DNA from: Rheinheimera nanhaiensis E407-8
Lineage (GTDB): Bacteria; Pseudomonadota; Gammaproteobacteria; Enterobacterales; Alteromonadaceae
Reading direction: 5' to 3'
Length of the DNA stretch: 64,000 nt
NCBI RefSeq assembly: GCF_000296695.1
Contig: NZ_BAFK01000003.1
Location: 124,001 to 188,000 of the forward strand
Under the pieces are notes generated by a model. That model was not told the DNA's origin, made no database searches, and was given only the letters and a program-made list of their open reading frames with translations. Positions 15,881 through 25,559 of this stretch are shown here, one piece after another. Within the stretch, counting starts at the first letter, position 1, and each line of letters opens with the position of its first letter. The translations under genes and the position numbers were made by a program.

Positions 15881-17207
15881 TAACTTTTACCACCTCGGCT
15901 TCAAAGCCGCCCTCAGCCAGCTTTACCCTGACCTTATCACCCTGTTGTAACTGCTGACTGTTGCTAACCACCTGCTGTTTGGCGTCAAAGGTAATGCTGT
16001 AGCCGCGCGCCAGCGTGGCCAGCGGGCTTACCGTATTTAACTGGCTGCTAAAGGCAGCCAGCTGTTGCTTCCGCTGTTTTAGCTGGGCTTGCTGGGCGTT
16101 AATCAGCCGGCGCTGTAGCTCATGTAGCTTCAAGTTATGCTGTTGCAGGCTTTTTAGCGGCGATAGCTGACGCAGGCTTTTATCTGCATACTGCTGCCGC
16201 TGCTGTAAAATGCTGAGGGCACGCTTAATGGCGGCCGTTAAACGCAGTTGCAACTCGTCCAGCCGCTGCTGTTGCTGCTGCAGGCGGCGCTTGGGGTGCA
16301 GCGCAATAAGGCGCTGGCTTAAGTTTAACAGTGTCGGTGCGGCTTGTTGTAAGCGGCTGCGCTGTGCCTGCAGCAGGCGGTTTTTTAGCTGCAGTATGCG
16401 GTCAAGTAAATGCGACTGATCCGGTGATACCAGCTCTGCTGCGGCCGAAGGAGTGGGCGCCCGTACGTCGGCGACAAAGTCGGTTAAGGCAAAATCAATT
16501 TCATGGCCCACCGCGCTAACGATTGGAATAGGGCAGGCGGCGACGGCACGGCACAGGCCCTCGTCGTTAAAACACCACAAGTCTTCCAGCGAGCCACCGC
16601 CGCGGCCAATAATTAATACATCTACTTCGTTACGCCGTATCGCGCTGCTAAGCATATTGCGAAGCTGTGCTGCTGCAGTCTCGCCCTGCACCTGGCTGGG
16701 GTAAATAATCACTTCAATACCCGGCGCGCGGCGTGCTAAAACGGTCACAATGTCGCGCACGGCGGCGCCGGTAGGCGAAGTAATCACCCCCACGCGCTGC
16801 ACCTGTGCTGGCAGGGCTTTTTTCCGCGCCGGGTCAAATAAGCCTTCGGCTTGTAATTTAGCTTTTAACTGTTCGAACTGTTGTTTTAGCAAACCTGCGC
16901 CGGCGCTTTCAATAAACTCGGCCAGTAACTGATATTCACCGCGCGGCTCATATACACTGATGCGGGCCCGAATAAGCACCTGCTGGCCGTTTTGGGGCCT
17001 AAAGCTGCTGTTACGGTTAGCCATTTTAAACATGGCGCATTTTACCTGGGCGGCACTGTCTTTTAGCGAAAAGTACCAGTGGCCACTGGCGGCGGCGACA
17101 AAGTTAGACACTTCGCCCTGCAGCCACAGTGTTTGAAACTGCAGCTCCAGCGTTAAGCGCACCTCGCTGTTTAAGCGCGATACGGTGTAAATATCCGGTG
17201 TAGTCAT
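15870..17207 (-). CDS. xseA: Exodeoxyribonuclease VII large subunit
   Basis: XseA forms with XseB the nuclease that degrades single-stranded DNA from both ends. The 445-residue protein has the N-terminal OB fold ('TLWLQGEVSNF' to about residue 100), the catalytic core with VGHEIDFALTDFVADVRAPTPSAA near 235-258 and GRGGGSLEDLW near 200, then a long Gln/Leu-rich coiled-coil region and a short C-terminal domain. Length is typical. It is transcribed divergently from guaB, a common gammaproteobacterial arrangement. The 136-base gap to guaB must hold both promoters. XseB is not in the window. Confidence 0.96.
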   Translation of the reverse strand: MTTPDIYTVSRLNSEVRLTLELQFQTLWLQGEVSNFVAAASGHWYFSLKDSAAQVKCAMFKMANRNSSFRPQNGQQVLIRARISVYEPRGEYQLLAEFIESAGAGLLKQQFEQLKAKLQAEGLFDPARKKALPAQVQRVGVITSPTGAAVRDIVTVLARRAPGIEVIIYPSQVQGETAAAQLRNMLSSAIRRNEVDVLIIGRGGGSLEDLWCFNDEGLCRAVAACPIPIVSAVGHEIDFALTDFVADVRAPTPSAAAELVSPDQSHLLDRILQLKNRLLQAQRSRLQQAAPTLLNLSQRLIALHPKRRLQQQQQRLDELQLRLTAAIKRALSILQQRQQYADKSLRQLSPLKSLQQHNLKLHELQRRLINAQQAQLKQRKQQLAAFSSQLNTVSPLATLARGYSITFDAKQQVVSNSQQLQQGDKVRVKLAEGGFEAEVVKVTGG

Positions 17208-17343
17208 AACACTTGCGGTCTTGGCTGGGGTGAATAATGGCTAGGGTAACATAAAACAAAAAACCGTTTGTGATACGCGCGTAAAACCGTTAAAATTGCG
17301 CCGCAACATTCCCTATCTTTTCAGCCACAGCGAGATTGTTGCA

Positions 17344-18813
17344 ATGCTCAGGATCAAACAAGAAGCCCTTACCTTTGACGATGTGTTACTGGTACCGGCG
17401 CACTCTACTGTTCTACCTCATACGGCCGATTTACGCACCCGACTGACCAAAAGCATCACGCTGAATATTCCTATGGTATCTGCGTCTATGGACACAGTAA
17501 CCGAAGCCCGCTTAGCCATAGCGCTGGCGCAGGAAGGTGGCCTGGGTTTTATCCACAAAAATATGACCATTGAAGAGCAGGCTGCTAACGTACGCCGGGT
17601 GAAGAAATTCGAAAGCGGTGTGGTATCCGATCCGGTAACCGTAACGCCGGAGATGAGCATCCGTGAAGTGCAGGCGATGGCGCAGCAGCACGGCTTTTCC
17701 GGTTTCCCGGTGGTTGATGCCAGCAACAATCTGGTCGGTATGCTGACCAGCCGCGATATGAGCTTTGAAGCGAACAACAGCGAGAAAGTGGCCAGCTTAA
17801 TGACGCCCCGTGAGCGTTTAGTGACGGTGCTGGAAAGCGCACCGCGCGAAGAAGCCTTTAAGAAAATGCACCAACACCGCATTGAAAAGGTGCTGGTGGT
17901 TGATAACGATTTTAAATTAAAAGGCCTTATCACCGTACGGGATTACTACAAAGCCGCCAGCAAACCCAATGCCTGTAAAGACGAGTTAGGCCGGCTGCGT
18001 GTAGGTGCAGCGGTAGGTGTAGGCCCGGGCACTGACGAGCGCATTGCCGCGCTGGTGGAAGCCGGTGTCGATATTCTGCTGATTGACACCTCGCACGGCC
18101 ACTCACAGGGCGTCATTGACCGCGTGAAGCAAACCCGCGCCCAGTACCCGGATTTACAAATTGTCGCCGGTAATGTCGCCACCGCTGAGGGCGCCAAAGC
18201 CTTAGCACAAGCCGGGGCCAATGCCGTTAAAGTGGGTATCGGCCCGGGCTCTATTTGTACTACCCGTATTGTCACTGGTTGTGGCGTGCCACAAATTACC
18301 GCTATTTCTGAAGCCGCGATGGGCGTAGCCGGTACCGATGTCACTATTATTGCCGATGGCGGCATCCGCTTCTCCGGTGATATTGCCAAAGCCTTAGTGG
18401 CTGGCGCTAACTGCGTGATGGTCGGTTCTATGTTTGCCGGCACCGAAGAAGCACCGGGCGAGGTAGAGCTGTATCAGGGCCGTTATTACAAATCTTACCG
18501 TGGTATGGGGTCATTAGGCGCTATGGCGCAGCGTAATGGTTCATCAGATCGTTACTTTCAGGGCAACAACAATGCCGAGAAGTTGGTACCTGAGGGTATT
18601 GAAGGCCGCGTCGCCTACAAAGGCCCGATGGAGAACATTATTCACCAGCAAATGGGCGGCCTGCGCAGTGCCATGGGCTTAACCGGTTGCCCTACTATTG
18701 ATGATTTGCGCACCAAGCCAGAGTTTGTCCGGGTAACCTCGGCCGGTATGGGCGAGTCGCACGTACATGATGTGCAGATCACCAAAGAAGCGCCCAACTA
18801 CCGCTTAGGCTAA
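17344..18813 (+). CDS. guaB: Inosine-5'-monophosphate dehydrogenase
   Basis: GuaB oxidises IMP to XMP, the committed step of GMP synthesis. I start at ATG 17344 ([19 protein letters not shown], 489 residues) because this is the conserved family start. An upstream ATG at 17296 adds 16 residues with no family support. The TIM barrel is interrupted by a CBS pair (about 93-205). The catalytic Cys is residue 305 in GSICTTR, and the mobile flap RYFQ follows near 400. The Shine-Dalgarno is weak. It is followed after 58 bases by guaA, giving the guaBA operon. Confidence 0.97.
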   Translation: MLRIKQEALTFDDVLLVPAHSTVLPHTADLRTRLTKSITLNIPMVSASMDTVTEARLAIALAQEGGLGFIHKNMTIEEQAANVRRVKKFESGVVSDPVTVTPEMSIREVQAMAQQHGFSGFPVVDASNNLVGMLTSRDMSFEANNSEKVASLMTPRERLVTVLESAPREEAFKKMHQHRIEKVLVVDNDFKLKGLITVRDYYKAASKPNACKDELGRLRVGAAVGVGPGTDERIAALVEAGVDILLIDTSHGHSQGVIDRVKQTRAQYPDLQIVAGNVATAEGAKALAQAGANAVKVGIGPGSICTTRIVTGCGVPQITAISEAAMGVAGTDVTIIADGGIRFSGDIAKALVAGANCVMVGSMFAGTEEAPGEVELYQGRYYKSYRGMGSLGAMAQRNGSSDRYFQGNNNAEKLVPEGIEGRVAYKGPMENIIHQQMGGLRSAMGLTGCPTIDDLRTKPEFVRVTSAGMGESHVHDVQITKEAPNYRLG

Positions 18814-18830
18814 ACTGTTTCCTGTTTTAT

Positions 18831-18850
18831 CGGCTGGCTTACCCCAGCCG
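18831..18850 (+). other. Intercistronic hairpin between guaB and guaA
   Basis: CGGCTGG and CCAGCCG form a 7-bp stem around CTTACC, followed after two bases by TTACTTTTTAAAGG. It may partly terminate guaB transcripts or stabilise the 3' end. The T-run is short. Confidence 0.45.
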
Positions 18851-18871
18851 CTTTACTTTTTAAAGGTCGCT

Positions 18872-20449
18872 ATGAACAAAAACATTCATCACCACCGCAT
18901 CTTAATTCTCGACTTTGGTTCGCAATACACCCAGTTAATTGCCCGCCGTGTGCGCGAAATTGGCGTCTATTGTGAGCTGTGGGCCTGGGATGTGACCGAA
19001 GCGCAAATCCGTGACTTTAACCCCACCGGCATTATTTTATCCGGCGGCCCGGAAAGCGTACACGAAGCCAACTCGCCACGGGCGCCGCAGTATGTGTTTG
19101 AAGCCGGCGTACCGGTGCTGGGCATTTGCTACGGCATGCAAACCATGGCCGAGCAGTTGGGCGGCAAGGTGCAGGGCTCGGATATGCGCGAGTTTGGCTA
19201 TGCCCAGGTAGAAGTGGTGGCCGAAAACGAACTGTTTGCCAAAATTGAAGACCATGTTGGCAGCAACGGCAATGCTTTGTTAGATGTGTGGATGAGCCAC
19301 GGTGACAAAGTGGTACAAATTCCTGAAGGTTTTATTACCTGCGCCAGCACGCCAACCTGTCCCCATGCCGGTATGGTAGATGAAGCCCGTCAGTTCTACG
19401 GTGTGCAGTTCCACCCAGAGGTAACCCATACCCGTCAGGGCCTGCGTATGTTAGAGCATTTCGTGGTGGATATTTGCGGCTGCGATAAATTATGGACGCC
19501 GGCCAGCATTATTGAAGATGCGATACTGCGCTTAAAACAGCAGATAGGTGATGATCAGGTTATTCTAGGCTTATCCGGCGGTGTGGATAGCTCAGTGGTG
19601 GCGATGTTACTGCACCGCGCTATCGGTAAAAACCTGACTTGCGTCTTTGTTGACAACGGCCTGCTGCGCTTAAACGAAGGCAAGCAGGTAATGGATATGT
19701 TTGGCGATCATTTCGGCCTGAACATTATCAAAGTCGATGCCGAACAGCGTTTCTTATCGGCTTTAGCCGGTGAAAACGAGCCGGAAGCCAAGCGTAAAAT
19801 TATCGGCCGGGTGTTTGTAGAAGTATTCGACGAGCAGGCGCAAAAACTGAGCAATGCCAAATGGCTGGCGCAGGGCACCATTTACCCGGATGTGATTGAA
19901 TCAGCCGGCTCGGCTACCGGTAAAGCCCATGTAATTAAGTCGCACCATAACGTGGGCGGTTTACCGGCGCATATGAAACTGGGCCTGGTAGAGCCGCTAC
20001 GCGAGCTGTTTAAAGACGAAGTGCGCAAAGTCGGCTTAGAGCTGGGCCTGCCATACGACATGCTGTACCGTCACCCGTTCCCGGGACCAGGCTTAGGCGT
20101 GCGCGTACTGGGTGAGATTAAAAAAGAATACTGCGACATACTGCGCCGCGCCGATGCCATCTTTATTGAAGAGCTGCATAAAGCCGAGCTGTACCATAAA
20201 GTAAGCCAGGCTTTTGCCGTGTTCCTGCCGGTAAAATCGGTGGGTGTAATGGGCGATGCGCGTAAGTACGACTGGGTAGTGTCCTTGCGTGCGGTAGAAA
20301 CCATCGACTTTATGACCGCGCACTGGGCCCATCTGCCATATGATTTACTGGGCAAGGTGTCTAACCGTATTATCAATGAAATCAACGGCATTTCCCGTGT
20401 GGTGTATGATATCAGTGGTAAACCACCTGCGACCATTGAGTGGGAATGA
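18872..20449 (+). CDS. guaA: GMP synthase (glutamine-hydrolysing)
   Basis: GuaA aminates XMP to GMP using glutamine. The class I amidotransferase domain has Cys86 in GICYGMQ and His181-x-Glu183 in FHPEVTH. The ATP-pyrophosphatase domain has the P-loop SGGVDSS at 235-241, and the dimerisation domain ends in PATIEWE, the invariant C-terminus. At 525 residues it is the usual length. AAAGG precedes ATG 18872. It is the second gene of the guaBA operon, which ends at the terminator near 20.48 kb. Confidence 0.98.
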   Translation: MNKNIHHHRILILDFGSQYTQLIARRVREIGVYCELWAWDVTEAQIRDFNPTGIILSGGPESVHEANSPRAPQYVFEAGVPVLGICYGMQTMAEQLGGKVQGSDMREFGYAQVEVVAENELFAKIEDHVGSNGNALLDVWMSHGDKVVQIPEGFITCASTPTCPHAGMVDEARQFYGVQFHPEVTHTRQGLRMLEHFVVDICGCDKLWTPASIIEDAILRLKQQIGDDQVILGLSGGVDSSVVAMLLHRAIGKNLTCVFVDNGLLRLNEGKQVMDMFGDHFGLNIIKVDAEQRFLSALAGENEPEAKRKIIGRVFVEVFDEQAQKLSNAKWLAQGTIYPDVIESAGSATGKAHVIKSHHNVGGLPAHMKLGLVEPLRELFKDEVRKVGLELGLPYDMLYRHPFPGPGLGVRVLGEIKKEYCDILRRADAIFIEELHKAELYHKVSQAFAVFLPVKSVGVMGDARKYDWVVSLRAVETIDFMTAHWAHLPYDLLGKVSNRIINEINGISRVVYDISGKPPATIEWE

Positions 20450-20469
20450 CCGATAAGTTATGTCAGAGA

Positions 20470-20496
20470 GGCCGGCAATATATGCCGGCCTTTTTT
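20470..20496 (+). terminator. Rho-independent terminator of guaBA
   Basis: GGCCGGCA (20470-20477) pairs with TGCCGGCC (20483-20490) around ATATA-type loop bases, followed by six T. A strong, textbook structure. Confidence 0.9.
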
Positions 20497-20573
20497 GTTT
20501 ATTGATGCGCAATAACTGAACTTGATATCTACTGCTGAGTCATAAGCCTGGTACTTAATGAATGGAGTCAGAA

Positions 20574-21230
20574 ATGCAAAAGCTCACCACCTTTTGGCGC
20601 AACAACCGCGGTTTTATTGTCTTTTTTAGTTTAATGCTGATGTTTCGCAGCGCAGTTGCCGATTGGTATGAAGTGCCCTCCGGTTCAATGCAGCCAACCA
20701 TTCAGATTGGTGATCGCATTCTGGTCGATAAAATGGCTTACGATCTGCGCCTGCCATTTAGCGCAGTATCTTTAAAAAAACAGGCTGATCCGCGCCAGGG
20801 TGATATTGTAGTGTTTGTCTCAAAGGTGGCTGATAACCGCCTGGTAAAACGCGTTATTGGCGTGCCGGGTGATGTTGTTGCAATGCAAAACAACGTGCTG
20901 ACTATTAACGGCAAACAAATAAGCTATATTGACTCTGACAGTGTGTATGAAGCTGCGGATACCGCTGTATTGGTTGAACAACTAAGTCAAATTTCGCATC
21001 AGGTGAAACTGGCGGCGCAGTCTGGTGTGCAGGACAGTTTTGCGTCGGTTAAGGTGCCAACGGGGCATTATCTGGTGCTTGGCGATAACCGAGATAACAG
21101 TGCTGACTCACGGGTAATAGGTTTCGTACCGCGGGATGAGATTATTGGCCGCGCCAGTAAGGTGCTGTACTCACTGAACTACGATAATTATTATCTGCCC
21201 CGCGCTGAAAGATTTTTCTCCACGTTGTAA
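20574..21230 (+). CDS. Signal peptidase I paralogue, single membrane anchor
   Basis: The S26A signatures are present: box B PSGSM with catalytic Ser38, box D RLVKRVIGVPGD with catalytic Lys92, and box E GDNRDNSADSR near 170. One hydrophobic helix (about residues 14-29) anchors it, while E. coli LepB has two. It is not next to lepA or rnc, so it is likely a second signal peptidase rather than the housekeeping one. The insert between boxes D and E (about 115-150) is helical and unusual. I choose ATG 20574 because GGAG ends 6 bases upstream; ATG 20562 is the alternative. Cleaves signal peptides on the periplasmic face. Confidence 0.85.
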   Translation: MQKLTTFWRNNRGFIVFFSLMLMFRSAVADWYEVPSGSMQPTIQIGDRILVDKMAYDLRLPFSAVSLKKQADPRQGDIVVFVSKVADNRLVKRVIGVPGDVVAMQNNVLTINGKQISYIDSDSVYEAADTAVLVEQLSQISHQVKLAAQSGVQDSFASVKVPTGHYLVLGDNRDNSADSRVIGFVPRDEIIGRASKVLYSLNYDNYYLPRAERFFSTL

Positions 21231-21305
21231 TAAGCCATCAAGTTGCGGTTCAGCTGGTGTCGGGCATCATAAACTGGTTTTTTACTTTTCAGGGAGTTAG
21301 CCAAG

Positions 21306-21473
21306 ATGAAAAAACTGGGATTATTATTAGCTTGTTGTGCTTTTTTAACTGCTTGTGCGCCAGAGGTTGGTAGCAAAGAGTGGTGCGAAGATATGAAAGA
21401 AAAGCCGAAAGGCGATTGGAGCGCCAATGAGGCTGCTGACTTTGCCAAGCATTGTGTGTTGCCAAAGGATTAA
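21306..21473 (+). CDS. Small DUF3012 lipoprotein
   Basis: The 55-residue reading frame starts MKKLGLLLACCAFLTAC, a lipoprotein signal with lipobox LTAC and lipidated Cys near residue 17. The mature part reads APEVGSKEWCEDMKEKPKGD and then WSANEAADFAKHCV, which matches the short DUF3012 family known from marine gammaproteobacteria. Two conserved Cys could form a disulfide. GGGAG lies about 9 bases upstream. A terminator follows at once. Function unknown. Confidence 0.8.
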   Translation: MKKLGLLLACCAFLTACAPEVGSKEWCEDMKEKPKGDWSANEAADFAKHCVLPKD

Positions 21474-21482
21474 TCATAAAAG

Positions 21483-21507
21483 CCGGCTAAGTAAGCCGGT
21501 TTTTTTA
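21483..21507 (+). terminator. Terminator after the DUF3012 lipoprotein gene
   Basis: CCGGCT (21483-21488) pairs with AGCCGG (21494-21499), extended by an AA/TT pair, followed by seven or more T. It separates the lipoprotein from the SRPBCC stub. Confidence 0.8.
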
Positions 21508-21593
21508 TATTAGGCTTTCGTTAGCCAGATTTAACGTCTAAAACAAAGGCTGACAAGAGGTTATTAAGGATAAACAAAGAAGCGGTTAAAGCT

Positions 21594-21701
21594 ATGAAAC
21601 AGGTAACACAATTAGAGTTTAGTATCTTTATTCAAGCGCCGGTTGAGCAAATCTGGCCGCTGGCACTGCAACGTTTAAAAGCGTTAGGTAAGTCAAGTTG
21701 A
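21594..21701 (+). pseudogene. Truncated SRPBCC-like gene start
   Basis: ATG 21594 opens a 35-codon frame reading MKQVTQLEFSIFIQAPVEQI, then WPLALQRLKALGKSS and TGA. 'F-I-x-A-P-V-E-x-I-W' is the typical start of SRPBCC/polyketide-cyclase-like proteins, which are normally about 130-150 residues. No continuation is seen before the cyclase gene at 21772. It is probably a remnant, though a genuine short peptide cannot be excluded. Confidence 0.4.
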
Positions 21702-21771
21702 CTTATCTCAAGTTGCTGATTGAATTACATAATGCTACTGTTTTTTATATCGGTCTATTGCTGAGTACATT

Positions 21772-22773
21772 ATGGAAACTGTGCTGTCAGAGCTGAATTC
21801 AGCCTTTAATGAACATAATCTGGAACAACAGGTAAGGGCACTGATCCAACTGTTGCAACAATCTACCGGCCTTGAGTCAGCTTATTTTACCCGGATTGAT
21901 TTAGATAAAGGCGTGCAGCAGGTGGTGTATGCGCTTAATTCCGGCAAATTGCAGTTGAATGAGGGGCTGACAGTAAACTGGGATGATACCTTGTGCAAGC
22001 GCGCCCTTGAACAGCGCCAGTATGTGACTACCGATGTTGCCAGTTGCTGGGGCGACTCAGTGGCGGCTTCTGAACTTGGTATTAATACCTATATGAGTGC
22101 GCCTGTGTGTTTGTCGGACGGTAAAGTGTACGGCACTGTCTGTGCAGCCAGCACCTTATCTGCATCAGTTTCCGCCGAAAACCGCACCCTGATAGAGCTG
22201 ATTGGCCGGGTCATAGGCATGCAGGTTGAACGCGAACAATTAATGCAGCAATTAGAGCAGGAAAACCGCCAGTTTCGCAATGTGGCGTTGACCGATCCAC
22301 TAACCGGCTTGGGTAATCGCAGGGCGCTGGAGCAAGAGCTTAACCGGGCACTGGCCAATAGCCAGCGCAACGGCACTGTTGTATATGCGGCTTATATTGA
22401 CCTGGATAACTTTAAAACCATTAATGATGAATATGGTCATGATGCCGGTGACCGTTTTTTATTGGCGATCACCGACAGGCTGAAACAGGGCAGGCGCGAT
22501 GGTGATTTTATTGCCCGTATCGGAGGCGATGAATTTGTTGTGTTTGGTTTTATAACTGGTACTGATGTAGTGCAGGCCGGCAAAATTCTGCGCCAGCAAA
22601 TTTATGATACGACTGAGGATCAGTTTGATATCGGCACCAGTGTACTGTATTACAAAGGCGCCAGTGTTGGTCTGGCTTTGGCGCAACCTGGTGATGATGC
22701 CACTGTATTGTTAAAGCGGGCAGATGAGCAGATGTATCAGCAGAAAAAACTGCGCAAAACTAAGCGGGCTTAG
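21772..22773 (+). CDS. GAF-GGDEF diguanylate cyclase
   Basis: Residues about 15-150 form a GAF-type sensor domain. The rest is a GGDEF domain with [12 protein letters not shown] at 173-184, the intact active-site motif GGDEF at 251-255, and an inhibitory-site motif RDGD at 242-245, exactly five residues before it. It should therefore make cyclic di-GMP and be subject to product inhibition. No membrane helix or signal peptide is present, so it is cytoplasmic. Its stop overlaps prmA's stop on the other strand by four bases (22770-22773), a convergent arrangement without room for a terminator. The GAF ligand is unknown. Confidence 0.92.
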   Translation: METVLSELNSAFNEHNLEQQVRALIQLLQQSTGLESAYFTRIDLDKGVQQVVYALNSGKLQLNEGLTVNWDDTLCKRALEQRQYVTTDVASCWGDSVAASELGINTYMSAPVCLSDGKVYGTVCAASTLSASVSAENRTLIELIGRVIGMQVEREQLMQQLEQENRQFRNVALTDPLTGLGNRRALEQELNRALANSQRNGTVVYAAYIDLDNFKTINDEYGHDAGDRFLLAITDRLKQGRRDGDFIARIGGDEFVVFGFITGTDVVQAGKILRQQIYDTTEDQFDIGTSVLYYKGASVGLALAQPGDDATVLLKRADEQMYQQKKLRKTKRA

Positions 22774-23654
22774 GCCTGCTTACGGGCACTTAACCGAACC
22801 CACTCATCCTGCACGGCAATAGGATCAAAGCTAAATTCGTTGCTGTAGGCGTCGATCACTGATTGCGCCTGACTTTCCAAAATGCCAGACAGCGCGAGCA
22901 AGCCACCAGGTTTCACATAAGCACTGATAATGTCTTTTAGCTCAGCTAACGGGCCTGCCAGAATATTGGCTACCACTACATCGGCCTGAAAATCTTTTGG
23001 CTGATCTTTTGGCAGGTACAGCTCAATCTGGCCTTCGACATTATTGCGTTTGGCATTGGCGGTGCTCGCTTCAATTGCCTGCGGGTCAATATCCACGCCA
23101 ATTACACGTTTAGCGCCCAGTTTAAGGGCCGCTATGCCCAAAATGCCAGAACCACAACCAAAATCGACCACGGTTTGCTCGGGTTTAACAGTTGCGTCCA
23201 GCCATTGCATACAGAGTGCTGTAGTCGGGTGGGTGCCGGTACCAAAGGCCAGGCCTGGGTCCAGCATCACATTAACAGCAGTCGGGTCAGGAATATCACG
23301 CCAGCTTGGGCATACCCATAGCCGCTGACCAAACTTAATCGGGTGGAAGTTATCCATCCACTCGCGTTCCCAGTCTTTATCTTCTAACTGCTCGAGTTTG
23401 AAGTTTGGCTCGCCTTTGAAAAATGATACCTGCTTAAGCTGGTTAACCACCTTATCCATTGGATGTTCGGCATCAAACAGGCCTACCACCACGGTATTGG
23501 TCCAGTAAATCACTTCACCCGGCATCGGCTCGTAAATCGGGGTGTCGTGCGCATCAAGAAAGCTGACTGCCTGTGCGCCCCAGCCCATCAGCATATCGCT
23601 GACCTGTTCGGCTTTTTCTTCAGTGGTGGTAACGCGCAGTTGGATCCAGGGCAT
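22770..23654 (-). CDS. prmA: Ribosomal protein L11 methyltransferase
   Basis: PrmA trimethylates ribosomal protein L11 with S-adenosylmethionine. The 294-residue protein has the N-terminal L11-recognition domain ([10 protein letters not shown] start) and a class I methyltransferase fold with [16 protein letters not shown] near residue 165 and [10 protein letters not shown] near 225. In many gammaproteobacteria prmA follows accC and precedes dusB-fis. Here the downstream side is the cyclase on the other strand, and three envelope genes separate it from accC. Length and start are standard. Confidence 0.97.
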   Translation of the reverse strand: MPWIQLRVTTTEEKAEQVSDMLMGWGAQAVSFLDAHDTPIYEPMPGEVIYWTNTVVVGLFDAEHPMDKVVNQLKQVSFFKGEPNFKLEQLEDKDWEREWMDNFHPIKFGQRLWVCPSWRDIPDPTAVNVMLDPGLAFGTGTHPTTALCMQWLDATVKPEQTVVDFGCGSGILGIAALKLGAKRVIGVDIDPQAIEASTANAKRNNVEGQIELYLPKDQPKDFQADVVVANILAGPLAELKDIISAYVKPGGLLALSGILESQAQSVIDAYSNEFSFDPIAVQDEWVRLSARKQA

Positions 23655-23729
23655 GGTGTGTCTCGTTGGTTAAAAACAGCCGGCATTTTACCTGAAAAGC
23701 CGGCGTTTGGCAGCCGGCGTGCAGCAGCA

Positions 23730-24281
23730 TTAAAACTGAAACTTGCTGACAACGGCGTCGGCTACTTGCAATAAGCGTGCTTTGCGCAGGGCTTTTTGCT
23801 CGTTGCTATCGCCCCGCACCGGGTGGCCGTGAAGCAGAATAAAGGCCGTTTCGTTATCATTGTTGGCAAAAATAAACAGTTGCAACTTATCTTTGCGCAG
23901 TATTGCGCTTACCGCCTGTGCTGGGGTGGCGATTTGCTCAAAGCGGCCACTGCCGTACTGGCGAATTTGTGCCAGCATGCCGTCACGCTCGGCATTAACG
24001 GCGCTGGCGTTGGGTAAACTGCGGATACTTGCAGTCAGTAGCAGTGCCTGGTCATGGGTGACAAGCTTGCAACTGGTTGCTTCACGACTGTTACTTTTGC
24101 TGGCTTGAAACTCACTGGCCAACAGTTGCCGCCATTTGGCATCATCGAACCAGTTGCAGGGCGATGCGTTTAACGCCTGTGCCCAATTGTCCCAGTTAAA
24201 GCCGGTCACCGGCTCTTCTGCCCATGCCGGTTTCGCGACGATAAATAACAAAGTAGTGACGATAATGGCGCTTAAACGCAT
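23730..24281 (-). CDS. Exported hypothetical protein, third gene of envelope operon
   Basis: The 183-residue protein has a signal peptide (hydrophobic IIVTTLLFIVA, cleavage after AWA near residue 22). The mature part holds two Cys (ASPCNWFDD and ATSCKLVTH) that likely pair, and a mixed alpha/beta pattern ending LLQVADAVVSKFQF. No family is recognised. It follows the OmpA-like gene by 12 bases, the same strand as the IM protein and accBC upstream, and precedes prmA by 75 bases. It is probably a periplasmic partner of the two proteins encoded before it. Confidence 0.7.
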   Translation of the reverse strand: MRLSAIIVTTLLFIVAKPAWAEEPVTGFNWDNWAQALNASPCNWFDDAKWRQLLASEFQASKSNSREATSCKLVTHDQALLLTASIRSLPNASAVNAERDGMLAQIRQYGSGRFEQIATPAQAVSAILRKDKLQLFIFANNDNETAFILLHGHPVRGDSNEQKALRKARLLQVADAVVSKFQF

Positions 24282-24293
24282 ACTTGGCTCCTG

Positions 24294-25559
24294 TTAGCGG
24301 CGTAACCGGCTGCCCGGCTTTATCAGTAAATCAACGCGGCGGTTGAGTGCCCGGCCTGCTTCGTCATCGTTACTGGCCACCGGCCGGCTTTCGCCATAGC
24401 CTTTAATGCTGACCTGCTCGGCAGGCAGTTTCAGGCCGGGTGCCAGATACTGCCATACTGCCTGAGCCCGCTGCTCGGACAGGATTTTATTGGCGCTATC
24501 TGAGCCGGTGCTGTCGGTGTGGCCCTCTACCGTGACACGGATATCCGGGCCATAGGCCGCGACTTTAGCCAGCAGTTCATCCAGCGCACTTTGCGCTTGC
24601 GGCTTGAGCTGGAACTGACCCACATCAAATAGCAGGGCGCTGTCCAGTGACAGCCTTATTTCGGCGCCTACCGCCGCTATGGCGTCGATATCAGCGCCGC
24701 TATGCATACCGCCACAGCTGGTGCCGGCGTTACGTAGCCTTACATAGTTATAGTGCTCACCTTCGGCCACCAGGCCGTTAATGTCGACATCAGCGCGGGC
24801 ACCTTCAATCACACCTACCTCAATCCAGTTGCTACCGTCTTGCGAAATGGCCAGCTCGGTTTTCTCTACAAAGGGGCCCACTTCAAAAATGTACAGATCT
24901 GGCCCGGCGACATCGACCAGCACATTATCGGTAAATTGCACTATCAGTTCGCCGTCACAGCCAATCGAGATAAAATCCGGTGATTGGGTGGCGCGGTAAT
25001 CCGGCTCGCCCAGCGCTTTTAGCGGATTATTAAAGGGGGCTCTGGACGGCTTTTCGCCGGGGATAAAGGCCACTACCTGATCGGCAAACGACAATTCGGC
25101 CAGCGGCAGGCAAATTTCCCGCTTGCCGCTACCATAGACCAGGCCGGGGCAATCATCAGACTGGCGGCCACCCACCAGGCTGGGTAGCTTAGCAGCCTCG
25201 CGCTGCTCCAGGACCTTACGGATATGGCTGGCGTTAACCTTGCCCTTGCTGGTTTGTGCCACCATTTGCGCCACTTCTTCTGCACTAAACTGTGCCGTGC
25301 TGCCGGCTGCTGCCAGCTCATCGGCAAAGTTACGGCCATGTTTGGTCAGGCTGCCACCCGCGTCGGTAATAAGCTGCTCCAGCTCCGCGGTGGTGAGCGG
25401 CGTGATATCTTCTTCAGCGGCAAGCTCCAGTGCTTGTTTGGCGCCGGGGGTAACCTCCACCAGCCGTTTTGAGCTGGCTTTTACCTTATCAATACCGCTT
25501 TGTGCCACCGCCAGCGCAGGGGCCAGTAGTAACAACAGCAGTGTGGTCCCTTTTAACAT
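24294..25559 (-). CDS. OmpA-family protein with discoidin-like middle domain
   Basis: The 421-residue protein has a signal peptide (about 1-19, AVAQ), then a helical segment (20-130). A beta domain follows (about 140-290) whose 'GEPDY..., GELIVQFTDN, DLYIFEVG, ISQDGSNWIEVG' run resembles galactose-binding/discoidin-like domains. An OmpA peptidoglycan-binding domain (about 305-421) has VEGHTDSTGSD, EQRAQAVWQYL and NRRVDLLI. It should sit in the periplasm bound to peptidoglycan. The middle domain may bind a sugar or protein. Its ATG overlaps the upstream gene's stop by one base, so the pair is coupled. The combination is not one I know from a described complex. Confidence 0.78.
   Translation of the reverse strand: MLKGTTLLLLLLAPALAVAQSGIDKVKASSKRLVEVTPGAKQALELAAEEDITPLTTAELEQLITDAGGSLTKHGRNFADELAAAGSTAQFSAEEVAQMVAQTSKGKVNASHIRKVLEQREAAKLPSLVGGRQSDDCPGLVYGSGKREICLPLAELSFADQVVAFIPGEKPSRAPFNNPLKALGEPDYRATQSPDFISIGCDGELIVQFTDNVLVDVAGPDLYIFEVGPFVEKTELAISQDGSNWIEVGVIEGARADVDINGLVAEGEHYNYVRLRNAGTSCGGMHSGADIDAIAAVGAEIRLSLDSALLFDVGQFQLKPQAQSALDELLAKVAAYGPDIRVTVEGHTDSTGSDSANKILSEQRAQAVWQYLAPGLKLPAEQVSIKGYGESRPVASNDDEAGRALNRRVDLLIKPGSRLRR

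Noticed and set aside
17296-17343. Upstream guaB start
   Set aside because: The added 16 residues are not in the family and MLRIKQEAL is the conserved start.
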